A stretch of DNA of 37,061 nucleotides, taken from Bacteroidota bacterium. GTDB lineage: Bacteria; Bacteroidota; Bacteroidia; Chitinophagales; Saprospiraceae. Shown piece after piece: positions 18,460 through 25,998 of this stretch; position 1 is the first letter of the stretch, and every line of letters begins with the position of its first letter. The DNA lies in assembly GCA_024642665.1 (NCBI GenBank), contig JAHEAR010000001.1:145540-182600 (forward strand), written 5' to 3'. Both the position numbers and the translations under genes were made by a program. The notes under the pieces were generated by a model. The model did no database searches and was not told where the DNA came from. It worked only from the letters and a program-made list of their open reading frames with translations.

Positions 18460-20169
18460 ATGGTTGAATTAGGCTGGCTCGGCATATTCCAGATTATTGG
18501 TGCGTTATCACTTTTCATTTATGGCATGAAAGTCATGAGTGAGGGTGTCCAGCGGATCGCCAGTACCCAACTCAGAGATGGGTTGAAAAGGGTCACGCAG
18601 AACAAGGTTTCCACTTTTCTCACTGGCTTCTTCACCACCTCTGTCCTTCAATCCAGTTCGGCTGCCGGCGTAATGACCGTCAGTTTTGTGAATGCCGGCA
18701 TCCTCTCCCTTACTGCTGCGGCAGGAATAATCATAGGCGCCAATGTGGGCAGCTCGGTGACGATTTGGATAGTGACCATCTTTGGATTTGAGTATAATCT
18801 TTTTGCCTTGTGCCTTCCGATGGTCGCCGTGGCGATGCCATTTATTTTTGTCAAAAATGGTAAATATCGGTATTGGGCTGAGACGATCATTGGATTTGCA
18901 ATCCTATTGATATCCCTTCAATTTTTGAAAAGTATCGTCCCGGATATCCAAAAACAGGAGGAGATTATTTGGTTTATTTCAAATCTGGGAAATCAAGGAT
19001 TCTTGTCGATCGTTTTATTTCTGGCCATTGGGATTGGGTTCACCGCACTGATTCAATCCTCCAGTGCCTTAATGGCTTTGACGCTAACCTTATGTCTTAA
19101 CGGATGGCTTCCGTTTGACGTTGCCGTAGTGATGGTGCTGGGTGCCAATATTGGCACTACGGTTAGTGTTGAAATTGCTTCCTGGGTAGGTAATTTACAA
19201 TCAAAAAAAGCAGCTCGATTACATGTCTTATTTAATGTACTGGGCGTGGCTGTTTTTCTTCCTTTTTTACCATTGATATTGTCCTTTATTTCATGGGTGA
19301 TGGTTTTTATCATTAAAACCGGTAATCCTTTTTTGGATAAATGGGCTATGCCGACCGGCCTTGCGATTTTCTATACCTTGTTTAATGTGGTCTGTGCCAT
19401 CTTTTTTTTGATGACCATGCCCTGGTTTATTCAATTAGCTTCCAAGACGATCCAATCAAAGAGTGGACAGAACGGAAGCATTAATTTTATTGGATCAGGA
19501 ATGAATACGGCAGATTTATCGCTTCCAATTGCATTTCAGGAAATCATTCAGCAATGTCAACGCATTAAAACCCTGAATGCTATCCTTAACAGAATAATCA
19601 ATTACACCTCAGATGCAGAATACAAAGCGCATATCACTCGCGCTGATGAATATTTTGCCAAACTCAGTACGAATCAAAAAGCAACCAATCAATATCTTGT
19701 CCGGTTAATGGAAAATAGAAGCTCACTCATCACCTCCAAGGAGATCAAAAAACTATTGAGTATAAATCATTTGGTTGATCAAATTCGGGGTACCTACAAG
19801 AGCATTTTTCAACTGGTCGATGAAAAGCGCGAACAGCGCATTTGGTTTGGACCTTCCCAACGAGCGATCACCCTTCATCGCATCAATGATGCAACGGTGA
19901 TGCTGAAGCGTATCATCCAACTCCTTCAAGCCAGTTCGTCAAAAGAAACTACATGGAAAGATTTCAGTCAGGGATTAATTGACAAAAACCAGGAATACAA
20001 AGAAGATGAAAAAGAGTTGCTCAATGAATTGGAGCGCGGAGAAATGAAGCTTCCATCAGTGATTATTTATTACGAAATGGCACATCAGCTCAACAATATC
20101 AATGACGCATTAATCAGTATGCTGGAAGAACTGACCGGGCAAACTACGATGACCAAGCGGTTGGATTAA
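18460..20169 (+). CDS. Na/Pi cotransporter family protein with PhoU-like domain
   Basis: Inner-membrane sodium-dependent phosphate transporter (NptA/PNaS family). The ATG at 18460 starts [19 protein letters not shown], the usual N-terminal helix; a TTG at 18415 would add 15 polar residues. Two inverted halves carry the family QSSSA signatures, [18 protein letters not shown] and [17 protein letters not shown], each followed by GANVGSSVT or GANIGTTVS. After about nine membrane segments, a soluble PhoU-like helical domain occupies roughly the last 200 residues. The stop codon overlaps the convergent collagen-like gene's stop by 4 bp. Together with the alkaline phosphatase at 26-27 kb it suggests phosphate scavenging, though the genes are not linked. 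Confidence 0.93.
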   Translation: MVELGWLGIFQIIGALSLFIYGMKVMSEGVQRIASTQLRDGLKRVTQNKVSTFLTGFFTTSVLQSSSAAGVMTVSFVNAGILSLTAAAGIIIGANVGSSVTIWIVTIFGFEYNLFALCLPMVAVAMPFIFVKNGKYRYWAETIIGFAILLISLQFLKSIVPDIQKQEEIIWFISNLGNQGFLSIVLFLAIGIGFTALIQSSSALMALTLTLCLNGWLPFDVAVVMVLGANIGTTVSVEIASWVGNLQSKKAARLHVLFNVLGVAVFLPFLPLILSFISWVMVFIIKTGNPFLDKWAMPTGLAIFYTLFNVVCAIFFLMTMPWFIQLASKTIQSKSGQNGSINFIGSGMNTADLSLPIAFQEIIQQCQRIKTLNAILNRIINYTSDAEYKAHITRADEYFAKLSTNQKATNQYLVRLMENRSSLITSKEIKKLLSINHLVDQIRGTYKSIFQLVDEKREQRIWFGPSQRAITLHRINDATVMLKRIIQLLQASSSKETTWKDFSQGLIDKNQEYKEDEKELLNELERGEMKLPSVIIYYEMAHQLNNINDALISMLEELTGQTTMTKRLD

Positions 20170-21527
20170 TGAAGATCAACCCATCGCTGCGTATTGATCT
20201 CTGACGTGATTCGAAAATCCAGATCATCTGCCACAGAGGGAACGTAAAGATCCAGATTTGCATTATATGAAAATAATTTACCCCCATCATGTTCTCCGGC
20301 AGGATCACCATTACTTTGTAATAAGCCGATAAACTCTGAAGATTCAATGGAGGCCTTCATAATGAAATGATAGGTTGCTTCATTACTCAGATTGATGCCG
20401 GCTGGCAGCATAAGGATATTCCATCCCAATGATCCAACAATTAGGTCTGTTTCATATAGCAGCACACCGGAACCCGGGGATCCGCCGAGGTATAATGCAA
20501 TATTGAGTTGAAAACCCGGAGACAAACTGCTAATATTGAATTCCAGGGTTTGTAATTCGCCGGGAAACAATGGTGTAAATGATTGTGCCAACCGCTCAAT
20601 ATTGACTCCATCATCTCCTATAAAATAGGTTGCACTCGATACTTCGCTCATCGCCACATCCACTACCCCGGAATCACCGACGAAACCTTGAAATTTTTGA
20701 AGATCGGTATTGTAGATCAACATACCTTCGGATGGCGCAAGCGCGTTTCGCTGCTGTGTATTCATCCTTGGCAAAATCAGTGCGCCATCAACTGATTTTA
20801 TCTCCAAAGCTGCATTCGGATTTATCTCATTTGTCCCTAAGGCAAGATGATTTGTTTGTTTATCATAGAGAAACTCAGGGTCTCCGGCACCATCTCCTCC
20901 CTCGTTAAAGATCACTTGTGATTCTTCTCCGCCGACACTGCCGGAATCTCCTTTTGGACCCGGAATCCCCTGGTTGCCCGGATCCCCTTGATCACCTTTT
21001 TCTCCCGGTGGACCTTGTGGACCCGGATCTCCCTGCGGGCCCGGATCCCCTTGATTACCTTGCGGTCCAACCGGCCCCTGGTCACCTTGCGGTCCCTGCG
21101 GTCCGGTCACTCCTCCATTGGCGGCATACAAGGCAAATGGCACACTTAATAATTCGCTGATGCCGACAATCGTATAGTCGGTTCCGCCTTCCGGGTCTAC
21201 TTCCGTTTTGATAAAATAAGGACCTTCTTCCCAATTTATATCTTCGATCGTGCCAAATAATATGGTTCCTCCACCTATTTCAAGCGAGGAAAGTCCATTG
21301 GCATTCGTAGTTACGTCATGGGTCTCTGCATATTCAATTTCGCCATCGACACCCCCTTTAAGCAAACTCACTCTCATCTTTATTGGCTGATCTGTTACCA
21401 ATTTACCTTCTGCATCGCGAATAACAGACTGAAAACTCATCCTTGCCGGAGATTGTGCCAGCAGCGGTGCTGCCCCCAGAATGGAAAAAATAAATGCAGT
21501 AAAAATAATTTGTCCAAAATGCTTCAT
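20166..21527 (-). CDS. Exported collagen-like repeat protein
   Basis: 453 residues. A signal peptide (about 1-25, ending LLAQ) leads into a beta-rich N-terminal domain ([20 protein letters not shown] ... [13 protein letters not shown]) typical of Bacteroidota fibre-like proteins. Next come 19 uninterrupted Gly-X-Y triplets (residues 142-198; DNA about 20934-21104) rich in GPQ, GDP and GEK. A trimer-forming collagen-like stalk is therefore likely. The C-terminal ~200 residues include [21 protein letters not shown], a segment found in tail-fibre-like proteins, and a jelly-roll-like domain with [17 protein letters not shown]. There is no obvious T9SS domain. It sits 3 bp downstream of a T9SS protein gene and is presumably cotranscribed with it. 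Confidence 0.85.
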   Translation of the reverse strand: MKHFGQIIFTAFIFSILGAAPLLAQSPARMSFQSVIRDAEGKLVTDQPIKMRVSLLKGGVDGEIEYAETHDVTTNANGLSSLEIGGGTILFGTIEDINWEEGPYFIKTEVDPEGGTDYTIVGISELLSVPFALYAANGGVTGPQGPQGDQGPVGPQGNQGDPGPQGDPGPQGPPGEKGDQGDPGNQGIPGPKGDSGSVGGEESQVIFNEGGDGAGDPEFLYDKQTNHLALGTNEINPNAALEIKSVDGALILPRMNTQQRNALAPSEGMLIYNTDLQKFQGFVGDSGVVDVAMSEVSSATYFIGDDGVNIERLAQSFTPLFPGELQTLEFNISSLSPGFQLNIALYLGGSPGSGVLLYETDLIVGSLGWNILMLPAGINLSNEATYHFIMKASIESSEFIGLLQSNGDPAGEHDGGKLFSYNANLDLYVPSVADDLDFRITSEINTQRWVDLH

Positions 21528-21530
21528 CGC

Positions 21531-22028
21531 TTATTCTGTTTTAATAAACCGAAAGGTTTTGATGGGTTGGGTTTTGTAGAAAACCTTTAGTATATACATG
21601 CCGGAGACCAGGTCTGCGGTGGGAATATAATTGAGTGAATATGGCATGGTTGCGGACCATAAAAAATGTCCGTACACATCAAATAGTTGATACGTGAATG
21701 ACGCTAAATCAGCTAAAGCATCAATGTCCTCTATCGCTATGAAGGTAAAAGATGAAGATGGGTTTGGAAATAAACGAAGATCAAAATCCGCCAATGGTTC
21801 TCCATTACTCACCATGATTTCAAGATAGGTTTGCTGGACACCCTGGCTGATCATCCCGGATGATCCGTTCGCTGCGGTGTAGGCTATCTGACCTATGGAC
21901 CAGGCCATGCTGCCACCGCTACCAGGGGCATCACCACCGGAGGCATTAATACTTTGCTGGCTGCATAACGGCTGCAGACAGAGCAACGACAGTGCTATTA
22001 CACCTATGGGGTTTAGACTTCCGGGCAT
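21531..22028 (-). CDS. Short T9SS type A sorting-domain protein
   Basis: 165 residues. A signal peptide (about 1-24) is followed by a compact domain, QSINASGGDAPGSGGSMAW then SIGQIAYTAANGSSGMISQGVQQ, which recurs in many Bacteroidota surface proteins. The T9SS C-terminal domain then starts at FDLRLFPNPSSSFTFIAI and ends GMYILKVFYKTQPIKTFRFIK. The whole protein is thus a minimal secreted cargo with almost nothing between export signals. It is encoded directly upstream of the collagen-like protein (3-bp gap), so the two may form one cell-surface fibre unit (inference). Confidence 0.82.
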   Translation of the reverse strand: MPGSLNPIGVIALSLLCLQPLCSQQSINASGGDAPGSGGSMAWSIGQIAYTAANGSSGMISQGVQQTYLEIMVSNGEPLADFDLRLFPNPSSSFTFIAIEDIDALADLASFTYQLFDVYGHFLWSATMPYSLNYIPTADLVSGMYILKVFYKTQPIKTFRFIKTE

Positions 22029-22149
22029 CAGGTTGATCTTAATTACTCCCTCAAGATAACAGAAAGGAATAAATCAAGATACAAAGAATGTTTACAAAAT
22101 ACTGCCATATGGCTAGTGATCGCTAAAGACGCATGGCAGTAGTGCGCAC

Positions 22150-22181
22150 AAAAAAGGCTCCCCGAAACCCAACGGCGAGCC
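22150..22181 (-). terminator. Intrinsic terminator after the DUF2892 gene
   Basis: Arms GGCTC (22156-22160) and GAGCC (22177-22181), extended inward by CCG/CGG across one mismatch. On the minus strand the stem is followed by TTTTTTGTG. It lies about 40 nt after the DUF2892 stop, so it probably ends the Crp-DUF2892 transcript. Confidence 0.7.
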
Positions 22182-22220
22182 ATACTTACCCCAATTTGCG
22201 AAAATGAGTTTTTTTAAATC

Positions 22221-22424
22221 TTAAGATTTTCCACGCGATGAGAGACCCAGCGCCAGGTAGATAGGACAAGTCCCGACGATGGAGGTGGCTATCAGCACAA
22301 CGGCCACTGCCAGTGCAATCATTGCCACGGTCCCGGAAATAACATTTGTAAAATAGAGTACGCCAATGACGACAGCGATTAAAAATCGGATTATTTTATC
22401 CAGCCCACCAATATTCTTTTTCAT
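22221..22424 (-). CDS. DUF2892 (YgaP-type) membrane protein
   Basis: 67 residues with two hydrophobic helices (about 12-29 and 32-50) and the conserved GTCPIYLALG end (Cys53). This is the transmembrane module that, in E. coli YgaP, is fused to a rhodanese domain. Here it is a separate gene downstream of a Crp/Fnr regulator and near three rhodaneses, so it probably partners with one of them at the inner membrane (inference). A Crp-type palindrome at 22468-22485 lies 43 nt before its start codon, nearly the same placement as in front of the rhodanese operon. A strong terminator follows. Confidence 0.85.
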   Translation of the reverse strand: MKKNIGGLDKIIRFLIAVVIGVLYFTNVISGTVAMIALAVAVVLIATSIVGTCPIYLALGLSSRGKS

Positions 22425-22467
22425 ACCTGATAATTTTATGAAAGGTCGTAGTAATTGATGAACCTTT

Positions 22468-22485
22468 TAGTGACTAATGTTACAA
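22468..22485 (-). promoter_or_regulatory. Candidate Crp/Fnr operator upstream of DUF2892 gene
   Basis: The minus strand reads TTGTAAC-ATTA-GTCACTA, an imperfect palindrome (5 of 7 positions in the right arm match the complement of the left arm). Thirteen consecutive bases are identical to the site at 24764-24781. It overlaps the stop codon of the Crp gene and lies 43 nt before the DUF2892 start. Confidence 0.55.
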
Positions 22486-23109
22486 GTCGCGAAGCAATTT
22501 GATTTGGTTGCGATAGAGCAATACCCTTTTATCATTCTCCAGTGCTTTCAGCAGTCTGGAAATCACAACACGCGTTGTAGCCAGTTCTGAGGCAATCTGC
22601 TCATGCGAGAGGTTGATCAGGGTTGAATCGGTGACTTTAGATTTTTCTTTCAGATAATTCACCAATCGGACATCCAGTTTTTGAAAGGCAATCTGATCAA
22701 TAACATTAATCATTTCGTGAAAGCGGTTGCGAATCGTTTTCATCACAAAATTTTTCCAGGTAGGATACTTCACCAGCCATTCGTCCATCAGGCCAATAGG
22801 AATTGCCAGCATCGAAACGTCTTCTTCTGCCACGGCCTGCACTTCACTGACATGCTGCTGCATGCAACAAGTGAAGGTCATAGCACAACTTTCATTCGGA
22901 TTGACATAGTACAGCAATAGTTCCTTGCCGTCCTCTTCGATCCGAGTAACCTTGACCAGGCCTGAAAGAATAATCGGCACCGTTCGGATGATTTGTCCCA
23001 CATCCAGTATCGTCTCACCTTCCTTGACGTGGATCAGGGTAGCATATTTCTCGATGGCCTGTACTAACTCAGGCTCAAAAAGTGTTTTGAATTGTTCGAC
23101 AACTTCCAT
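22480..23109 (-). CDS. Crp/Fnr family transcriptional regulator
   Basis: 209 residues. An N-terminal cyclic-nucleotide-binding-type beta-barrel (about 15-120) is followed by a dimerisation helix (FVMKTIRNRFHEMINVIDQIAFQKL) and a C-terminal winged helix-turn-helix (LSHEQIASELATTRVVISRLLKALE, about 163-190). The sensor domain lacks the cAMP phosphate-binding arginine signature. Instead it has a cysteine cluster, Cys75, Cys81 and Cys82, in NESCAMTFTCCM. Together with neighbouring rhodaneses and thioredoxin this suggests a thiol or persulfide-sensing regulator (inference). A perfect -7 element ends 4 nt before the ATG, so it probably has its own leaderless promoter. Putative operators occur at 24764-24781 and 22468-22485. 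Confidence 0.92.
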   Translation of the reverse strand: MEVVEQFKTLFEPELVQAIEKYATLIHVKEGETILDVGQIIRTVPIILSGLVKVTRIEEDGKELLLYYVNPNESCAMTFTCCMQQHVSEVQAVAEEDVSMLAIPIGLMDEWLVKYPTWKNFVMKTIRNRFHEMINVIDQIAFQKLDVRLVNYLKEKSKVTDSTLINLSHEQIASELATTRVVISRLLKALENDKRVLLYRNQIKLLRDL

Positions 23110-23113
23110 CTTT

Positions 23114-23121
23114 CAAAGGTA
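23114..23121 (-). promoter_or_regulatory. -7 promoter element of the Crp/Fnr gene
   Basis: Minus strand TACCTTTG, a perfect TAnnTTTG, then AAAG and the ATG. It implies the regulator is transcribed separately from the upstream rhodanese operon, as a leaderless mRNA. Confidence 0.55.
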
Positions 23122-23179
23122 GAAGTTTTAAGCATTGCGACCTCCACTTCAGATGAAAATCATAATTAGAAATGCACGA

Positions 23180-23575
23180 TTAATCTGTGCTCAGCGTAAC
23201 CGGCAATCCTTTGGACTCCCAGGCATCGATACCACCGGACAAATCATGTACATGCAGGAATCCTTTCTTTACCATGAGATTAGCAACAGATCCGCTTCTG
23301 CCCCCCACTGTGCAATACACGAGATAGGGTTTTGTTTTATCGAGTTTATCAAGTTCGGATTCAAAACTATCTTGATAGTAATCCATGTTCTTTGCGCCTT
23401 TGATGTGCCCTTCCTGATACTCTGCGGGCGTACGAACATCCAGTAATACTGCATTCGGATCGCTGGCGATCATTTCACTAAATTGTAAAGCCTCAACAGA
23501 TTCGTGGCTGGATTGCGACTGGCAAGCATTCAATCCGACCATCACGAAGAGGAGCATTCCATAAATTGCTTTCAT
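23180..23575 (-). CDS. Rhodanese-like lipoprotein
   Basis: 131 residues. A lipoprotein signal MKAIYGMLLFVMVGLNAC places acylated Cys18 at the envelope, so this rhodanese should act in the periplasm. The single rhodanese domain has LLDVRTPAEYQEGHI (CH2A-type) and the catalytic loop Cys88-TVGGR93, with the terminal GGIDAWESKGLPV typical of the fold. The probable activity is transfer of sulfane sulfur or handling of persulfides. It is the last gene of a five-gene minus-strand operon, 7 bp after the thioredoxin gene. Confidence 0.9.
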   Translation of the reverse strand: MKAIYGMLLFVMVGLNACQSQSSHESVEALQFSEMIASDPNAVLLDVRTPAEYQEGHIKGAKNMDYYQDSFESELDKLDKTKPYLVYCTVGGRSGSVANLMVKKGFLHVHDLSGGIDAWESKGLPVTLSTD

Positions 23576-23582
23576 AGCTATA

Positions 23583-23900
23583 TCATTTATACTTTTGAAT
23601 TACTTGCTGAAGTGCCGCTACGGGTACCACGCCTGATTGCGTCCACACATTCTTTCCATGCTTAAATAATATCAGTGTAGGAACGCCTCTGATTTGATAT
23701 ATTTCTGCCACTTTGGGATTTTTATCCACATCCACTTTCAATATTTTTACATCCTCTCCAACCTTGGTATGCAACTCTTCCAAAATGGGCTTTAGCATTT
23801 TACAAGGACCGCACCAGGTAGTAAAAAAATCTACCAACACCAGGGGTTCTTCGTTGAGTATTTCTGCAAATGTCCGCTTTTTATTTTTTGTTTCCATCAT
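23583..23900 (-). CDS. trxA: Thioredoxin
   Basis: 105 residues with the thioredoxin fold and the canonical WCGPC active site (Cys30/Cys33), the cis-proline in RGVPTLILF and the KVDVDKNP segment. No signal peptide, so it is cytoplasmic. It starts MMETKN..., and either ATG is possible. Lying between rhodanese genes (19 and 7 bp gaps), it probably reduces persulfides formed on them or releases sulfide (inference from context). Thioredoxin reductase is encoded at 43-978. Confidence 0.93.
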   Translation of the reverse strand: MMETKNKKRTFAEILNEEPLVLVDFFTTWCGPCKMLKPILEELHTKVGEDVKILKVDVDKNPKVAEIYQIRGVPTLILFKHGKNVWTQSGVVPVAALQQVIQKYK

Positions 23901-23919
23901 TGACTACCCTTAAGGTGGT

Positions 23920-24132
23920 TTATGAATTGTCCTCCGTAGGTTCAGAATACTTCCCGGTATGACAATGTCCTCCGGCACATCCAAATGAAAAAAGACCCAT
24001 GGATGCAAAATAAATCCCAATGACCACGCCAATCCATTCACCATTTATAATGGAAACAATGCCCATAATCAACCCAGCCAGAAGATAGAATCCTCGCTGA
24101 AACGTCCATCCATATAACAATCTATCTTTCAT
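23920..24132 (-). CDS. Small membrane protein with Cys/His C-terminal motif
   Basis: 70 residues, not a named family that I recognise. Two hydrophobic helices (about 14-30 and 33-50) are followed by FGCAGGHCHTG, giving Cys52, His56, Cys57 and His58 just past the membrane, a possible metal- or thiol-binding site. The topology resembles DUF2892-like proteins. It is separated by 1 bp from the upstream rhodanese and by 19 bp from the thioredoxin, so it is certainly in the operon. A role as membrane partner of a rhodanese is inferred from context only. Confidence 0.75.
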   Translation of the reverse strand: MKDRLLYGWTFQRGFYLLAGLIMGIVSIINGEWIGVVIGIYFASMGLFSFGCAGGHCHTGKYSEPTEDNS

Positions 24133-24133
24133 T

Positions 24134-24448
24134 TCACCCTTTTAATTTCAGATTGAGGCTTTTCCAGCCTCCACCATTGTATACATGTATAAACCCATTA
24201 GCCATAAGAATGTTTTTTGCTTTTGCACTTCGCATTCCTGACGCACAACAGGTAATCACTGGTTTCGATTTATTGATTTTTGACAAAGCCCCAGGCAAAG
24301 TATTAAGCGGGATGTTTTTAGCTTTATCAACATGTCCCTGACTAAACTCTTCTTTGCTTCGCACATCTATAATCTGTGCACCTTCGGCCATCAGGGCTGC
24401 ATAATCCACACTCGAGGAGCCGAATATTTTTTTTAGAAAATTAAACAT
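24134..24448 (-). CDS. Rhodanese-like domain protein (cytoplasmic, second of tandem pair)
   Basis: 104 residues from the ATG at 24448; the longer frame to 24577 overlaps the previous gene and has no protein-like character there. Motifs: IIDVRSKEEFSQGHV and the active loop CCASGMR with tandem Cys67/Cys68 (catalytic Cys68), ending YNGGGWKSLN. The tandem cysteine and the NGGGW tail are shared with the gene immediately upstream (24454-24717), so the two are paralogues from a local duplication. The MFNFLKKIFG start may be an amphipathic membrane-contact helix. Confidence 0.88.
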   Translation of the reverse strand: MFNFLKKIFGSSSVDYAALMAEGAQIIDVRSKEEFSQGHVDKAKNIPLNTLPGALSKINKSKPVITCCASGMRSAKAKNILMANGFIHVYNGGGWKSLNLKLKG

Positions 24449-24453
24449 AAGGC

Positions 24454-24717
24454 TTATTTGGATTCTACCATTAAACGATGATTTACTTCCATCCAACCCC
24501 CACCATTCGTGCAGGTGATACCTTTTTGGTTCAGGTATTGAACTGCCTGGCCACTGCGGCCACCACTGGCACAGCATATCACAATCGGTTGTTCCATTCG
24601 GCTGATTTCGTCTTCCCTTTGTTGAACCTCATTGAGGGGTATATTAATACTACCGGCAACGTGGCCTCCGGAAAATTCCTCCGGTGTTCTTACATCAATA
24701 ATTGTCGTTTTAGTCAT
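24454..24717 (-). CDS. Rhodanese-like domain protein (first gene of operon)
   Basis: 87 residues, a minimal single-domain rhodanese. IIDVRTPEEFSGGHVAGS, then the active loop with tandem Cys48/Cys49 in CCASGGR, and NGGGW near the C-terminus. No export signal. It opens a tight minus-strand operon (gaps 5, 1, 19 and 7 bp) with a second rhodanese, a small membrane protein, thioredoxin and a lipoprotein rhodanese. A Crp-type palindrome lies 46 nt upstream, overlapping a plausible TTG/TAGTCTTG promoter, which suggests control by the adjacent Crp/Fnr protein. Confidence 0.88.
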   Translation of the reverse strand: MTKTTIIDVRTPEEFSGGHVAGSINIPLNEVQQREDEISRMEQPIVICCASGGRSGQAVQYLNQKGITCTNGGGWMEVNHRLMVESK

Positions 24718-24743
24718 AGTTAAGTTTTATAGAGACAAAAATG

Positions 24744-24758
24744 AGTCTTTTCAAGACT
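24744..24758. promoter_or_regulatory. Hairpin in the leader of the rhodanese operon
   Basis: Perfect inverted repeat AGTCTT-TTC-AAGACT, 27-41 nt before the first start codon. On the minus strand it overlaps the end of the proposed TAGTCTTG -7 box and could affect initiation or message stability. Confidence 0.35.
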
Positions 24759-24763
24759 ATTTA

Positions 24764-24781
24764 TGGTTACTAATGTTACAA
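24764..24781 (-). promoter_or_regulatory. Candidate Crp/Fnr operator of the rhodanese operon
   Basis: The minus strand reads TTGTAAC-ATTA-GTAACCA. Its first TTG could serve as the -33 box, with 19 nt to TAGTCTTG (one mismatch to TAnnTTTG), so the site would overlap the promoter. It shares ACTAATGTTACAA (plus strand) with the site upstream of the DUF2892 gene. Confidence 0.6.
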
Positions 24782-24827
24782 TACAAGGAATCCTATAGCA
24801 TCCGCGAAAATTCCACGCCACAGGGTA

Positions 24828-25931
24828 TTATTCATGATAACCATACAGTTCAAAGGCAAAACCCAGCCTTTCCTTGATTCTATGGATATCTTCCGGACTA
24901 AATTCTCGATTTGACTGGTTAAACTTTTTCTGCGCCTCTACGTAGTTATCGAATGCCGGAAGTGCCTGATTAAATCCCGATAGATTCAGGCCTTTATAAA
25001 TTTCTTCCACATGGGATAATGGGTCTTTGACAAAATCTTCATACCGAATCTCAATCAGGTGACCGGCCGGAATCAGTGCTTTTTGTGTCTCGTAGTCGTG
25101 AATAATATTTTCATAAAAACCGAACACCATCTCTTCCACTTCTTCCTTTGAGGCGTTTTGCATTTGAATAGCCTCCATGATCGCCATAAAAAATTGTACC
25201 GTCGACTGAAATACCTTTAATGGATTTCTATAAATATAGATAAATTTTGCCTTCGGAAACATCTCCAAAAGTTGCTTTATTCTGCCGGTATTAGGTGGAT
25301 TTTTTGATACAAAACCATTTTTGCCATGGAAAAAAACGGACTGAGCCATCAGCTTTCGATATTGGGCCATAAAAAACGAAAGCTCATCCTTCGTAACACC
25401 TTCACATTTAATATATTTCTTATAAAAAATCGGCCACTGTCTGGGAAAATACCAATAATTGTAAAAAGCAAATGAACCCATACTGGCTAGTGCGAAGCCT
25501 TCCTCTTGCGGATAGCCGGCAGATAGTTTGACATGATCAGTGGCCCGCCTCTCCGGCATCAAAGCTTTCATTATCCTGCGAAAAAACCATCGTCCGCTGA
25601 AAAAAACATTAACAAAAACTCCCTGATAAGTGGTCACGTAAGCAAACTGCTGATCCTGGCACATCAGATTATGCATCAGGGTCGTCCCACTGCGCCAGTG
25701 CCCAAGAATAAAAACAGGTGATTCCGGGAGGTTAACCTTTTTCAGTTTCTTACTGTATTTCAGATTTTCATACCAACGAAATGGCTCTGCGATCAAACTT
25801 ACAAGTCCTGAAACAAAACCACGCCACCAGTAACGTATATCTACCGGATACGTCCATACTAATTTAAGAAAACGAAAAAACGAATTTGCTCCAATTGTAC
25901 TAAAGGCAACATTAAATTTTCCGGAAGCCAT
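24828..25931 (-). CDS. Sulfotransferase family protein
   Basis: 367 residues. The 5'-phosphosulfate-binding loop of PAPS-dependent sulfotransferases is clear in VFILGHWRSGTTLMHNL (about residues 73-89). The 3'-phosphate motif is KFIYIYRNPLKVFQST (near 227-242), and the C-terminal part has IRYEDFVKDP. These enzymes transfer sulfate from PAPS to hydroxyl groups of carbohydrates, lipids or peptides; the acceptor is not evident. There is no signal peptide, but the N-terminal SFFRFLKLVWTYPV and FVSGLVSLI segments may associate with the membrane. It is 67 bp downstream of the alkaline phosphatase, possibly cotranscribed. No PAPS-synthesis genes lie nearby. Confidence 0.9.
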   Translation of the reverse strand: MASGKFNVAFSTIGANSFFRFLKLVWTYPVDIRYWWRGFVSGLVSLIAEPFRWYENLKYSKKLKKVNLPESPVFILGHWRSGTTLMHNLMCQDQQFAYVTTYQGVFVNVFFSGRWFFRRIMKALMPERRATDHVKLSAGYPQEEGFALASMGSFAFYNYWYFPRQWPIFYKKYIKCEGVTKDELSFFMAQYRKLMAQSVFFHGKNGFVSKNPPNTGRIKQLLEMFPKAKFIYIYRNPLKVFQSTVQFFMAIMEAIQMQNASKEEVEEMVFGFYENIIHDYETQKALIPAGHLIEIRYEDFVKDPLSHVEEIYKGLNLSGFNQALPAFDNYVEAQKKFNQSNREFSPEDIHRIKERLGFAFELYGYHE

Positions 25932-25998
25932 ACTACAGCTTAACTATTTTTTGGGTTTTAAAAAAACGACAAGACTAAACGCTGATATTTTGGGAAAT

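Noticed and set aside
24449-24577. Longer start for the second rhodanese gene
   Set aside because: The extra N-terminus overlaps the preceding rhodanese gene and reads as a frame-shifted shadow of it; the ATG at 24448 gives a proper start.
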